From assembly GCF_025717555.1 (NCBI RefSeq), contig NZ_JAJIRP010000001.1:248001-312000 (forward strand): DNA of 64,000 nucleotides, read 5' to 3'. The notes beneath the pieces were generated by a model. That model searched no databases. It was given only the letters and a program-made list of their open reading frames with translations, and was not told the origin of the DNA. The position numbers were made by a program, and so were the translations under genes. The stretch comes from Paucibacter sp. B2R-40 (GTDB lineage: Bacteria > Pseudomonadota > Gammaproteobacteria > Burkholderiales > Burkholderiaceae_C). This document shows, one piece after another, positions 24,356 through 32,863 of the stretch (positions are counted from its first letter, which is position 1; each line of letters opens with the position of its first letter).

Positions 24356-25147
24356 CTAGGCCGCTGTATTTGCCGTGGCCGTTGTCGTGGCAGTCGCCGG
24401 GCTGCGGTAGTGGTAGCGGTAGGCGAAGCTGAAGCCCAGACGCGCGTAGACGCGCTGGGCCTCAAAGTTATCGGAGCCGACCTGCAAATAGGCCTCATGG
24501 GCGCCCTCGCTGCCGGCGATCTGCAGCAACTGTCGGCAGAGATTCAAGGCGCAGCCCTGGCCGCGCTGCTCGGGCGGCGTGAAGATATCAAACAGGCCAA
24601 CGATGCCGCCTTCGCGTGCGAACTGGCCGCAGGCCAACAAGCTTGTGTCGGCGGCCCGCAAAGCAAAGCCTCGATAGGGCACCGGTGAAGCTTGCAGGCG
24701 CTCGGCGTGAGCGCTGATCTCTTCGGCACTGGAGGCTCGCAAATGGCCGACCAGTTGCGCGTAGGCCGGTGCCTCCAATGCTTGTAAAACTTGGCCGGCC
24801 GGGAGCTCCGCTGTGGCGGGCAGGGCGGGTAGGACCATCACATCGGCGGCGTCCGATGCCGGCCAGCCTTTGGCGGCCAGTTGCTCATCCAAATCGGACG
24901 GCTGGCTGTACGGCGTAACGCGTACATAGAGCGGTAGATGGGCCGCCGCAAATGCCGCTTGGCAACGCGCCAGCAATTCGTCCAAGGGCAGGCTGCCGGC
25001 GGCCAGCGCGTTGATGCAGCGCGAGCGTTTGGCCTTGCCGGGTGAGAGCCGGATCAACCAGCCTTCAATCAATTTCTCTTGCGGTGGGGCGCTGGCGTTC
25101 AACCCCGCCTGTTCGGCACGCTGCGCCAAGTCAGCGGCGCGCCGCAT
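24356..25147 (-). CDS. GNAT-family N-acetyltransferase, coupled to parA
   Basis: A 263-residue protein with a C-terminal GNAT domain: GIVGLFDIFTPPEQRGQGCALNLCRQLL carries the acetyl-CoA loop Q-R-G-Q-G-x-A, followed by QVGSDNFEAQRVYARLGF. The N-terminal half (LIEGWLIRLSPGKAKRSRCIN) is a GNAT-like extension as in two-domain acetyltransferases. Its ATG overlaps the parA stop (TGATG), so it is probably translated from the parA message. A Thr/Ala-rich tail ends the protein. The target amine is unknown, and I see no evidence that it acts in partition. Confidence 0.83.
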   Translation of the reverse strand: MRRAADLAQRAEQAGLNASAPPQEKLIEGWLIRLSPGKAKRSRCINALAAGSLPLDELLARCQAAFAAAHLPLYVRVTPYSQPSDLDEQLAAKGWPASDAADVMVLPALPATAELPAGQVLQALEAPAYAQLVGHLRASSAEEISAHAERLQASPVPYRGFALRAADTSLLACGQFAREGGIVGLFDIFTPPEQRGQGCALNLCRQLLQIAGSEGAHEAYLQVGSDNFEAQRVYARLGFSFAYRYHYRSPATATTTATANTAA

Positions 25148-25917
25148 CACATGCTGCCGACGCGGCGCACCATTTCACGTGCGAATTCGACAAAGGATTG
25201 CGCTCCCTTGGAGGAGGGGTCAAACACGACGCCGGGCAGGCCATAGCTCGGCGCTTCGGCCAAGCGCACATTGCGCGGGATCACGGTGTCGAACACCTTG
25301 TCGCCGAAGTGGCTCTTGAGTTGATCGCTGACCTGGTTCTGCAAGGTGATGCGGGGATCGAACATCACCCGCAAGAGTCCGATGATTTGCAGATCGGGGT
25401 TCAGGTTGGCATGCACCTGCTTGATGGTATTGACCAAGTCAGACAGGCCTTCCAGCGCAAAGTACTCGCATTGCATGGGCACGACCACGCCATGCGCGCA
25501 ACACAGACCGTTCAGCGTGAGCATCGAAAGCGATGGTGGGCAGTCGATCAGGATGAAGTCGTAGTCGTCCTTGACCGCGCTCAGCGCAGTCTTCAGGCGC
25601 CGCTCACGGCGCTCCAGCGACACCAGTTCTACCTCGGCGCCGGCCAACTCACGATTGGCGCCGAGCACGTCATAACCGGCTTTTTCGCTGTGCTGCTTGG
25701 CCTCGGCGACGCTGCTGGACTCCAGTAGCACGTCGTAGACGCTGAGATCAAGGGCGCGCTTGTCTATGCCCGAACCCATGGTCGCATTGCCTTGTGGGTC
25801 AAGGTCAACGACCAACACCCGCTGGCCGACCTTGGCCAGGCCGGCAGCGAGGTTGACGGTGGTGGTGGTCTTGCCGACTCCGCCTTTTTGATTGGCAACG
25901 CAAAAGATCTTGGCCAT
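25147..25917 (-). CDS. parA: Chromosome-partitioning ATPase ParA
   Basis: A 256-residue ParA/Soj-type ATPase that binds nucleoid DNA non-specifically and moves ParB-parS complexes. The deviant Walker A motif is in NQKGGVGKTTTTVNLAAGLA (residues 9-28), Walker B in DFILIDCPPSL, and a conserved DPR with late IPRNVRLAEAPS. Length and domain layout match chromosomal, not plasmid, ParA proteins, which carry extra N-terminal helix-turn-helix domains. It follows rsmG with a 63-bp gap and is the last conserved gene of mnmG-rsmG-parA before the coupled GNAT gene. Confidence 0.95.
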   Translation of the reverse strand: MAKIFCVANQKGGVGKTTTTVNLAAGLAKVGQRVLVVDLDPQGNATMGSGIDKRALDLSVYDVLLESSSVAEAKQHSEKAGYDVLGANRELAGAEVELVSLERRERRLKTALSAVKDDYDFILIDCPPSLSMLTLNGLCCAHGVVVPMQCEYFALEGLSDLVNTIKQVHANLNPDLQIIGLLRVMFDPRITLQNQVSDQLKSHFGDKVFDTVIPRNVRLAEAPSYGLPGVVFDPSSKGAQSFVEFAREMVRRVGSM

Positions 25918-25980
25918 GTGCTCAGTATTTGTGGACGCTGACAGCTTAATCGCTGTGCCTGGCTATTTTGTTTAAGAGGC

Positions 25981-26634
25981 TCAGTTTTTTGGGCGAATCC
26001 AGATCAGGCAACGCTGGGCGTCGAGGCCTGGGACTTCCAGTTGTTCCACGTGAAACACATCGAGGTCAGCTGGCAAGGCGGCGATCTCGTCGGCAGGGTG
26101 TTGGCCCTTCATCGCCAGCCAGATCGCAGCTGGTTTCAGGTGCTGGCGGGTGAGGGTGGTGAAGTCTAAGAGCGAGGCGAAGGCCCGCGAGGTGATCAAG
26201 TCAAAGGCAGGCGTCTTCAAGGCTTCGACCCTGGAATGCACGCCATGCAGATTGGCTAGCTTCAACTCGGCCGCAACCTGGGTGATGAAGCTGGCTTTTT
26301 TCAGAACCGCATCCACGCAAGAGACGTCGATCTCGGGGTTGCAAATGGCGATCACCACGCCAGGCAAACCGCCGCCACTACCCACATCCATCAGTCGTAG
26401 TGCCTGACCGCCGGTATGCCTGCGCAGTGCCGGGAGCAAGCTCAGGCTGTCGATCAAATGGTGGGTCAACATCGCCTGCGGGTCGCGCAGCGAGGTCAGG
26501 TTGTAGACCTTGTTCCACTTTTCCATCATGGCCAGGTAGGCCAAGAGTTTTTCGATTTGGGCCTCGCTGAGTTCCAGTTGCAAGGTCGTTGCGGCGGCGA
26601 CCAGGGGTGCGCGCAGGCTGGCAATATCAATCAT
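25981..26634 (-). CDS. rsmG: 16S rRNA m7G527 methyltransferase RsmG (GidB)
   Basis: A 217-residue methyltransferase that makes m7G527 in 16S rRNA from S-adenosylmethionine; loss is linked to low-level streptomycin resistance in other bacteria. The SAM loop is LMDVGSGGGLPG near residue 82, the N-terminus has MEKWNKVYNLTS, and ITSRAFAS lies near residue 148. The late segment LDVFHVEQLEV is written by the parS site at 26042-26057 and is not needed for catalysis. It lies 30 bp after mnmG in the same direction. Confidence 0.95.
   Translation of the reverse strand: MIDIASLRAPLVAAATTLQLELSEAQIEKLLAYLAMMEKWNKVYNLTSLRDPQAMLTHHLIDSLSLLPALRRHTGGQALRLMDVGSGGGLPGVVIAICNPEIDVSCVDAVLKKASFITQVAAELKLANLHGVHSRVEALKTPAFDLITSRAFASLLDFTTLTRQHLKPAAIWLAMKGQHPADEIAALPADLDVFHVEQLEVPGLDAQRCLIWIRPKN
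26042..26057. promoter_or_regulatory. parS site within rsmG
   Basis: TGTTCCACGTGAAACA matches the ParB consensus TGTTNCACGTGAAACA exactly. On the minus strand it spells the residues FHVEQ region of RsmG (about codons 192-197), so the site is kept inside a reading frame. Confidence 0.88.
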
Positions 26635-26664
26635 TGTTGTCGTCGGGGTCGGGGTCGGTGTGGG

Positions 26665-28641
26665 TCAGGCGCTGGGAGTCGCCGCCGCTTCTTCAGCGCC
26701 GAAGCCCTTGAAGCGCTTCTTCTTCAGATGGACCAGCAGCAAGGAGATGGCTGCCGGCGTAACACCAGAGATGCGCGAAGCTTGGCCGAGGGTCTCGGGC
26801 TTGAGCTTGTTTAACTTCTGGCGTGCCTCGAAGGAGAGGGCGCTGACCTGCGAATAGTCGAGGTCGACGGGCAGCTTCAGGTGTTCGTAGTTCGCGGCAC
26901 GGGCCACGTCGTCAACCTGCTTGTTGATGTAGCCGGCGTATTTGACGCTGATTTCTATCGCTTCGATCACCGCTGCGGCCAAGGTGCCGCCCAACTCGAC
27001 GTTCATTGTTTCACGTGAAACAGTTGACTCCGGTCTTGCTATGGAGGCGACTTCTGCCAAGGTGTCATAGACGACGCCGGGCCGGCGCAGCAATTCTATG
27101 AAGTTGTATTCGCGCTCCAAAGCCTTGCCAACCAGACGCTCGGCGTCGGCGGCGGGCAGGATGGCCGGGTGAACCCAGGTTGCTTTGAGCTTCTCTGTTT
27201 CACGTGAAACAGCATCGCGTTTACGGTTGAAGGCAGCCCAGCGTTCGTCATCCACCAGGCCCAGCTCGCGGCCCATTTCGGTCAGCCGCATGTCGGCGTT
27301 GTCTTCGCGCAGCTGCAGGCGGAACTCGGCGCGGCTGGTGAACATGCGGTAGGGCTCGGTCACGCCCTGGGTGATCAGGTCATCGACCAAGACGCCCAGA
27401 TAGGCTTGGTCGCGGGCCGGCAACCAGGGGCCGCGGCCCTGCACCTGCAGTGCGGCGTTGAGGCCGGCGAACAGACCTTGGGCGGCCGCTTCTTCGTAGC
27501 CGGTCGTGCCATTGATCTGACCGGCGAAGAACAGGCCCTGGATGTCGCGGGTCTCGAAGCTGGACTTGAGTCCGCGTGGGTCGAAGTAGTCGTACTCGAT
27601 CGCGTAGCCGGGCCGCATGATGTGGGCGTTTTCCAGACCGGGGATCGAGCGCACGGCGGCGAGTTGAATGTCGAAGGGCAGGGAGGTCGAGATGCCGTTC
27701 GGGTAGTACTCGTGTGTCGTCAGGCCTTCGGGCTCCAGAAAGATCTGGTGGCTGTCTTTGTCGGCGAAGCGATTGACCTTGTCTTCGATGCTGGGGCAGT
27801 AGCGTGGGCCAACGCCTTCGATCACGCCGGTGAACATCGGGCTGCGCTCAAAGCCGGAGCGGATGATGGCGTGCGTCGCCGTTGAAGTGTGGGTGATGAA
27901 GCAGGGCACTTGGCGCGGGTGCTGCTCGACCCTGCCCATGAAGCTGAAAACCGGCAGCGGGTTCAGGTCGCCGCCTTGTTCCTCGCACTTTGAAAAGTCG
28001 ATCGAGCGGCCATCGATGCGTGGCGGCGTGCCGGTCTTAAGCCGGCCCTGCGGCAGCTTCAATTCCTTCAACCGTGCCGACAGGCTGATCGCCGGTGGGT
28101 CTCCGGCGCGGCCGGCGGCATAGTTCCGCAGGCCGACATGAATGCGGCCGTCGAGAAAAGTCCCGGCGGTCAGCACGACAGCACGGGCGCGGAACTGCAG
28201 ACCCATCTGCGTGACGGCGCCGACGACCCGCTCGCCTTGGCCGTCCGACTCGACCATGAGGTCGTCCACCGCCTGCTGGAACAGCCAAAGATTGGGCTGG
28301 TTCTCCAGCTTGTGACGAATCGCCGCCTTGTACAAAACCCGGTCGGCTTGGGCGCGGGTGGCGCGCACGGCCGGGCCTTTGGAACCATTGAGGATGCGGA
28401 ATTGGATGCCGGCTTCGTCGGTGGCCGCCGCCATCGCGCCGCCCAGCGCGTCAACTTCCTTGACCAGATGGCCCTTGCCGATGCCGCCGATCGAGGGGTT
28501 GCAACTCATTGCCCCAAGCGTCTCGATATTGTGGGTCAGCAGCAGCGTGGCGCAGCCCATGCGGGCGGCGGCCAGCGCGGCCTCGGTGCCGGCGTGGCCG
28601 CCGCCGACCACGATAACGTCGAATTCCTTGGGGTATTGCAT
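26665..28641 (-). CDS. mnmG: tRNA uridine-5-carboxymethylaminomethyl(34) modification enzyme MnmG (GidA)
   Basis: A 658-residue FAD enzyme that, with MnmE, builds the cmnm5U/cmo-type modification at the tRNA wobble uridine. The FAD motif [20 protein letters not shown] lies near residue 12, and the central motifs [18 protein letters not shown] and [13 protein letters not shown] are typical. The ATG at 28641 gives [15 protein letters not shown]; an open frame runs to 28788 but the extra residues look unlike the family. Two VSRET stretches near residues 478 and 541 are encoded by parS sites. The gene starts the mnmG-rsmG-parA cluster. Confidence 0.96.
   Translation of the reverse strand: MQYPKEFDVIVVGGGHAGTEAALAAARMGCATLLLTHNIETLGAMSCNPSIGGIGKGHLVKEVDALGGAMAAATDEAGIQFRILNGSKGPAVRATRAQADRVLYKAAIRHKLENQPNLWLFQQAVDDLMVESDGQGERVVGAVTQMGLQFRARAVVLTAGTFLDGRIHVGLRNYAAGRAGDPPAISLSARLKELKLPQGRLKTGTPPRIDGRSIDFSKCEEQGGDLNPLPVFSFMGRVEQHPRQVPCFITHTSTATHAIIRSGFERSPMFTGVIEGVGPRYCPSIEDKVNRFADKDSHQIFLEPEGLTTHEYYPNGISTSLPFDIQLAAVRSIPGLENAHIMRPGYAIEYDYFDPRGLKSSFETRDIQGLFFAGQINGTTGYEEAAAQGLFAGLNAALQVQGRGPWLPARDQAYLGVLVDDLITQGVTEPYRMFTSRAEFRLQLREDNADMRLTEMGRELGLVDDERWAAFNRKRDAVSRETEKLKATWVHPAILPAADAERLVGKALEREYNFIELLRRPGVVYDTLAEVASIARPESTVSRETMNVELGGTLAAAVIEAIEISVKYAGYINKQVDDVARAANYEHLKLPVDLDYSQVSALSFEARQKLNKLKPETLGQASRISGVTPAAISLLLVHLKKKRFKGFGAEEAAATPSA
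27007..27022. promoter_or_regulatory. parS site 2, within mnmG
   Basis: TGTTTCACGTGAAACA is a perfect 16-bp palindrome and canonical ParB site. Read on the minus strand it encodes TVSRETM at about residue 541 of MnmG. Confidence 0.92.
27196..27211. promoter_or_regulatory. parS site 3, within mnmG
   Basis: A second perfect TGTTTCACGTGAAACA, 189 bp from site 2. It encodes AVSRETE at about residue 478 of MnmG. Confidence 0.92.
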
Positions 28642-28722
28642 GAGTGGGTTTGCCTTGATGGGGAGTGGCCTCGACACGGCGGATAACGCGCGCATGGGCA
28701 AGCGGCAGATTTTACGCGGGGC

Positions 28723-28731
28723 TGTGGATAA
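28723..28731 (-). promoter_or_regulatory. Single DnaA box upstream of mnmG
   Basis: TGTGGATAA, a perfect DnaA box in reverse orientation, lies 82 bp before the mnmG start and within the mnmG/ykgJ divergent region. It could tie mnmG expression to DnaA. Confidence 0.65.
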
Positions 28732-28770
28732 GTGCCGACTGTCGGCGTCTAGTGGACGGACAATTGCGCG

Positions 28771-29037
28771 ATGAAATGCCGAGAACATTGCGCCGCCTGT
28801 TGCATCGCCCCGTCCATCAGCTCACCCATCCCCGGCATGCCTGTCGTGGACGGCATCTCCAAGCCGGCTGGCGTTCGCTGCGTGCAGCTTGATGCGGCGA
28901 ACCGCTGCAAGATTTTCGGTCGGCCCGAGCGGCCGGCGGTGTGCGGCTCGCTGCGGCCGTCCGAGTTGATGTGTGGCGAGAACCGCGAGCAGGCGATGCG
29001 CTGGCTGGGCTGGATGGAGCAACAGACAGCGCCCTGA
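28771..29037 (+). CDS. YkgJ-family cysteine-cluster protein
   Basis: An 88-residue protein of the YkgJ (UPF0153) family, thought to bind zinc or an iron-sulfur cluster. Cysteines appear as [11 protein letters not shown] at the N-terminus, CVQL and [13 protein letters not shown] in the middle, and [13 protein letters not shown] near the end. Length fits the short proteobacterial form. It is divergent from mnmG with the DnaA box between them. Its function is unassigned. Confidence 0.88.
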   Translation: MKCREHCAACCIAPSISSPIPGMPVVDGISKPAGVRCVQLDAANRCKIFGRPERPAVCGSLRPSELMCGENREQAMRWLGWMEQQTAP

Positions 29038-29073
29038 GTCCAGCCGACCCATTTGAATGGGCTGCCTTTGAGT

Positions 29074-29295
29074 TCAGGCCGAGCTGACTGTAGCTGCACG
29101 TGTCCGGTGACGCGCCCACCAGGCCAGCAAAGCAGGGTGGCCCCAGTACTTTTCAAAGAAGTGATGCATCACCGTGTTGACCAGTGGCTCGATGAAAGTC
29201 ACTGCGCCAGCGATGGCGATATTGCCCGTCAAGGCATAGGTGACGCCAAAGGAGGTGCCAAGATGGAGGATGCCGAAGCTCGCGGTTTTGGCCAT
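29074..29295 (-). CDS. DUF2061 small membrane protein
   Basis: A 73-residue protein of the DUF2061 family with two hydrophobic segments. The pattern KTASFGILHLGTSFGVTYALTG, then a second helix with FIEPLVNTVMHHFFEKYW, is characteristic of the family. It should be an inner-membrane protein of unknown role. It faces ykgJ tail to tail and lies 142 bp downstream of the peptide exporter gene. Confidence 0.85.
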   Translation of the reverse strand: MAKTASFGILHLGTSFGVTYALTGNIAIAGAVTFIEPLVNTVMHHFFEKYWGHPALLAWWARHRTRAATVSSA

Positions 29296-29437
29296 ATCTG
29301 TTGTGCTGAAGTAGTTACTATTGCTGAGATTGGATCAATAGGCTCACTCTAAGCACAGCGGCAAGCGCCGTCCAGTTGGGAGTCTCGATGGCGGCCATAG
29401 CCGAGGCTCCTGCCCCGGATTTCATGTCGGCGGCTTT

Positions 29438-31552
29438 TCAAGTCACCAAACGGCCTGCTTGCATCCGAATCACCCGCTCTGCCGCCGCGATGGTCTCGGG
29501 CCGGTGGGCGATCACAATTCTTGTCAGCTTCAAGCTGCGCAGCGAGGCATTGACCTCGCGTTCCCTTGCCACATCGAGGGCGCTGGTTGCTTCATCCAGA
29601 AGCAGAAATTGCGGCCGTTTGTAGAGCGCGCGTGCCAGCAACACGCGCTGGCGTTGGCCGCCCGACAGGGTGCTTCCCATATCGCCGATCAGGCTTTGAA
29701 AGCCCATGGGCATGGCCTTGATGTCTTCCAGCACACAGGCCAGCCGTGCGCACTCCTCTATCCACTGCGGGTCGGCGTCGGGGTCGAAAAAGGCGATGTT
29801 GTCAGCGATGCTGCCGGCGAAGAGCTGATCGTCTTGCATCACCGTGCCGATGCGGGCACGCCAGGCACTCAGGCCTATTTGCGCGAGCGGCACACCGCCG
29901 ACCCGAATTTCGCCGTCTTGTGGCTTGTGAATGCCCAGGAGCAGTTTGAACAGTGTGGTCTTGCCGCAACCCGACGGGCCGACGATGGCGACCGATTCGC
30001 CAGCTTCTATGCGCAGATTGCAGTCGCTCAACACCACCGGCTCGCCGTCCGCATAACGGAAACTCACAGCGTGCAAGTCCAGCGCGGCGGCATGCTCCGG
30101 CATTGCAGCCGGGGCATCGGCATCGGCCTCCGGCGCCGTCAGCACGATATCGGCCAAGCGCTCACCCTGTAGCCGCAACATGCTCAGCTCCACGCCCTTG
30201 TCGATCAGGCCGGCCAGGCGCAGCGTGAACTGCTCCTTATAGGCCAAAAATGCAAACAGCATGCCGACCGACAGCTCGCGCTCCAGCACCAGCAGCGCGC
30301 CCAGCCAGATGATGGCGACCCGCTCAAGGCCGAATAGCAGCTTGTGGCCTACATCCATCCAGAGGTCGAGCCGGCGCACCGCAATGCCGGCGTTCATCTG
30401 CTCAACCACCAGGTTGGCAAAAGCGGCACTGCGCTCGGCCTGCGCGTTAAAAAGTTTGATCGCCTGTGCGCCGCGCAGTGATTCGAGGAAATGGCTGTTC
30501 TGTTTGGCCTCATGCACCAGCGCCTCTTCCGAGGCCTCACGCAGCGGCCTGAAGAATGCCCAGCGCAGCAGCGCGTAGGTTGCCACCGCCAGCAGCGCCA
30601 CCCCGCTCAAACGCGGGCTGTAGACCCACATCAGGACCAGGGTGAGGATGACCATCACACCGTCCAGCACCGCCTCGGCAAAGCGGGTCGAGAGCGTGCG
30701 CTGAATCAGCTGCACGCTGCCAAAGCGCGACCAGATGTCGCCGATATGGCGTTTCTCGAACCAGGCCAACGGCAGCTTGAGCAGATGGCCGAACACCTGG
30801 GTCAGCCACTGCACATTCAGTGAGGCCGACAGATACAGCACCGCCCAGGAACGCAGCGCGCCAACACCGACTTGCAGCAGCACCAACAGGCCAAAGCCCA
30901 GGCCCAGCGTGACCAGCAAGTCGTGGTCGGCGCTGACCAGCACGCCGTCCACCACCCATTGCAGAAAGAATGGCGAGAGCAGCGCCAGCATCTCCAGCGC
31001 CAAGGCCAGGCCCAGAATCTGCATCAGCGAACGTTTGAGCCCGCTGATGCGGCCGAAGAGTTGGCGCCATTGCAGGCGCGGCGCGGCGGATTGCGGGGCG
31101 AAATGATGGCCGGGGCGCAGCTCCAAAGCAACGCCGGTGAAGTGGCGCGACAGCTCGGCCAAACGCATGCGACGCCGACCATGGGCCGGATCATGAATCA
31201 CGCAGTCGTCGCCGCTGACCTCGGCCAGCACGACGAAATGATTGAAGTCCCAATGCAGGATGGCCGGCAGCTGCAGCTGCGCCAAATGCGCCGGCTCGGC
31301 CCGCAAGGCGCGGCTGCTCAAGCCCAGATCGGCCGCCATGCGTACCAAGTCGGCCATGGACGCGCCCTTCAGCGAGAGCGAAAAGCGCGCCCGCATCTGG
31401 GCCAGATTGAGCTGCAAGCCGTAACTGCTGGCGACCATGGCCAGGCAGGCCAAGCCGCATTCGGCTGCCTCGGTTTGCAGCATCAGCGGCACGCGAGAGC
31501 GGCCACGCCAGCCCAGGTGCAGCCGCTCAATCAAATTCGGCGACTCAGACAC
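29438..31552 (-). CDS. C39 peptidase-containing ABC exporter for a double-glycine peptide
   Basis: A 704-residue ABC transporter that removes the leader of a peptide and exports the core. The N-terminal C39 domain keeps Gln26, Cys32 (QTEAAECGLACL), His105 (HWDFNHFVVL) and Asp121 (HDP), so it should be an active cysteine protease. Six membrane helices lie at about residues 175-450. The nucleotide-binding domain has Walker A GPSGCGKTT near 523, LSGGQRQR and LLLDEATSALD. It overlaps the HlyD-type gene by 8 bp and lies in one direction with the leader-peptide gene at 32864-33028, its most likely substrate. Confidence 0.93.
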   Translation of the reverse strand: MSESPNLIERLHLGWRGRSRVPLMLQTEAAECGLACLAMVASSYGLQLNLAQMRARFSLSLKGASMADLVRMAADLGLSSRALRAEPAHLAQLQLPAILHWDFNHFVVLAEVSGDDCVIHDPAHGRRRMRLAELSRHFTGVALELRPGHHFAPQSAAPRLQWRQLFGRISGLKRSLMQILGLALALEMLALLSPFFLQWVVDGVLVSADHDLLVTLGLGFGLLVLLQVGVGALRSWAVLYLSASLNVQWLTQVFGHLLKLPLAWFEKRHIGDIWSRFGSVQLIQRTLSTRFAEAVLDGVMVILTLVLMWVYSPRLSGVALLAVATYALLRWAFFRPLREASEEALVHEAKQNSHFLESLRGAQAIKLFNAQAERSAAFANLVVEQMNAGIAVRRLDLWMDVGHKLLFGLERVAIIWLGALLVLERELSVGMLFAFLAYKEQFTLRLAGLIDKGVELSMLRLQGERLADIVLTAPEADADAPAAMPEHAAALDLHAVSFRYADGEPVVLSDCNLRIEAGESVAIVGPSGCGKTTLFKLLLGIHKPQDGEIRVGGVPLAQIGLSAWRARIGTVMQDDQLFAGSIADNIAFFDPDADPQWIEECARLACVLEDIKAMPMGFQSLIGDMGSTLSGGQRQRVLLARALYKRPQFLLLDEATSALDVAREREVNASLRSLKLTRIVIAHRPETIAAAERVIRMQAGRLVT

Positions 31553-32795
31553 GGTGGGCCAGGCTCAACAAGGGCTCAAAAATCCATTCGATCAAACGGC
31601 GCCGCTCCAGCAGCACATCGGCGTCCAGCTGCATGCCGGCGCTCAAGGCTTGTTCCCGGCCATAGGCGCTGACGGTTTGGCGGTCCAGCTCGACGGTGAT
31701 GCGGTACAGCGGCTCGCTCTGTGCGCCCTGGCTGAGCGCGGCCGGCAGGTTCAGCAGCGCGAGTTCGGCCGGCGTCAGCGGTGTGCGCGAGACCTGCAAG
31801 ACCCGGCCGCTTTGGCTGCCGAATTTCTGATAGGGGAAGGCTTGGTAGCGCAGGTTGACCGCTTGCTGCGGCCGCACGAATCCCACCGCGCTGGACGGTG
31901 CGTACAACTGCGCCAGCATCTGCGCCTGAGCAGGCAGCACGCTGGCCAAGACCGCGCCGGCGTTGACACTTTGACCGGGCTCGGCCTGCAGCGTGGCGAC
32001 CACGCCGTCGCTCGGCGCGCGCAGCACCAGGCGGCGCCGACCCTCGGTTTCCAGGCCAAGCCGGTTCAGCTCAGCGCTGTCGCGCTCAATCACGCCTTGC
32101 AGCACCTGCTCCTTCAGCGGCAATTGCTGAGCCTCGGCCAGTGTCGCTGCTTGTTCGCGCAGCAAGGTCTCGCGCTGCCGCTCCAGCGCTTGGCCCTGCG
32201 CGCGCAGGCCCAGCACCTCCTCGCGCTTGGCCTGCACCTGGGCGGCGGAAATAAAGTTGTCGCGGTTGAGCTGCTCTAGCCTCACCAAGGCCGCGTCAGC
32301 CAGCGCCTGGCGCTCTTGCTGCAAGCCTGCCTCGGCCTTCAGCAAGGCCAATTCGCGTTCAATGCCCTTGCTGCGCAGCGTTAGCGTTTGCTGCTGAGTG
32401 TGCGCTAACTGCCGCTGATGTTCGGCGCTAGCTTGCAGGCTTTGCTGGCCAGCCGTCAGGTTCTTGGCGATGGCCTCGGCACTTTGGTTGGCGCTGTCCA
32501 GGCTGAGCACAAACAGCACATCGCCGGCCTTGACCGATTGGCCTTCGCTGACCTCGCGCGTCAGCACGGTCGCCGCTTGCGCCGTGCTGACGCGCAGCAC
32601 ACCGCGGTCGGGCAGCAAGTAGCCGCTGACGCGCGCTTTGCGGGTGTATTCAGCCTTGCTCAGAAACACGGCCACGGCCACTACCGCCATGATGGCGGTA
32701 AAGCTCAAGACCTTGAGCGAAAGCGGACGCAGCAATTGGATGCTGCCCAGCCAGGCCTTTTGCTGGCCTTGGATGGCCTCGGGGCGGAAGAGCAT
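31545..32795 (-). CDS. HlyD-family adaptor protein for peptide export
   Basis: A 416-residue periplasmic adaptor with one N-terminal membrane helix (residues about 28-47), a lipoyl/barrel-sandwich half (GYLLPDRGVLRV, VSEGQSVKAGDVLFVL), a long coiled coil of Gln/Ala/Leu heptads (about residues 105-230), and the second half motif VLRAPSDGVVATLQAEPGQS. It would link the ABC exporter to an outer-membrane TolC-like channel, which is not in this window. The start is fixed by an in-frame TAG 18 bp upstream. It lies 68 bp after the peptide gene. Confidence 0.9.
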   Translation of the reverse strand: MLFRPEAIQGQQKAWLGSIQLLRPLSLKVLSFTAIMAVVAVAVFLSKAEYTRKARVSGYLLPDRGVLRVSTAQAATVLTREVSEGQSVKAGDVLFVLSLDSANQSAEAIAKNLTAGQQSLQASAEHQRQLAHTQQQTLTLRSKGIERELALLKAEAGLQQERQALADAALVRLEQLNRDNFISAAQVQAKREEVLGLRAQGQALERQRETLLREQAATLAEAQQLPLKEQVLQGVIERDSAELNRLGLETEGRRRLVLRAPSDGVVATLQAEPGQSVNAGAVLASVLPAQAQMLAQLYAPSSAVGFVRPQQAVNLRYQAFPYQKFGSQSGRVLQVSRTPLTPAELALLNLPAALSQGAQSEPLYRITVELDRQTVSAYGREQALSAGMQLDADVLLERRRLIEWIFEPLLSLAHRV

Positions 32796-32863
32796 AAGGA
32801 GATGGGAGGCCTAGTTGGCCCCTGTCCTCCTCATGCTGCAAGGAGCTCCGCAGTCACCAGCAA

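Noticed and set aside
25174-25189. A CACGTG-containing sequence near the end of parA as another parS.
   Set aside because: Only the left half matches (TTTCACGTGCGAAT); the right arm is not symmetric.
29318-29425. A 35-codon minus-strand frame starting 12 bp after the peptide-exporter stop.
   Set aside because: No ribosome-binding site, no leader pattern and no Gly-Gly motif; it is too short to support by composition.
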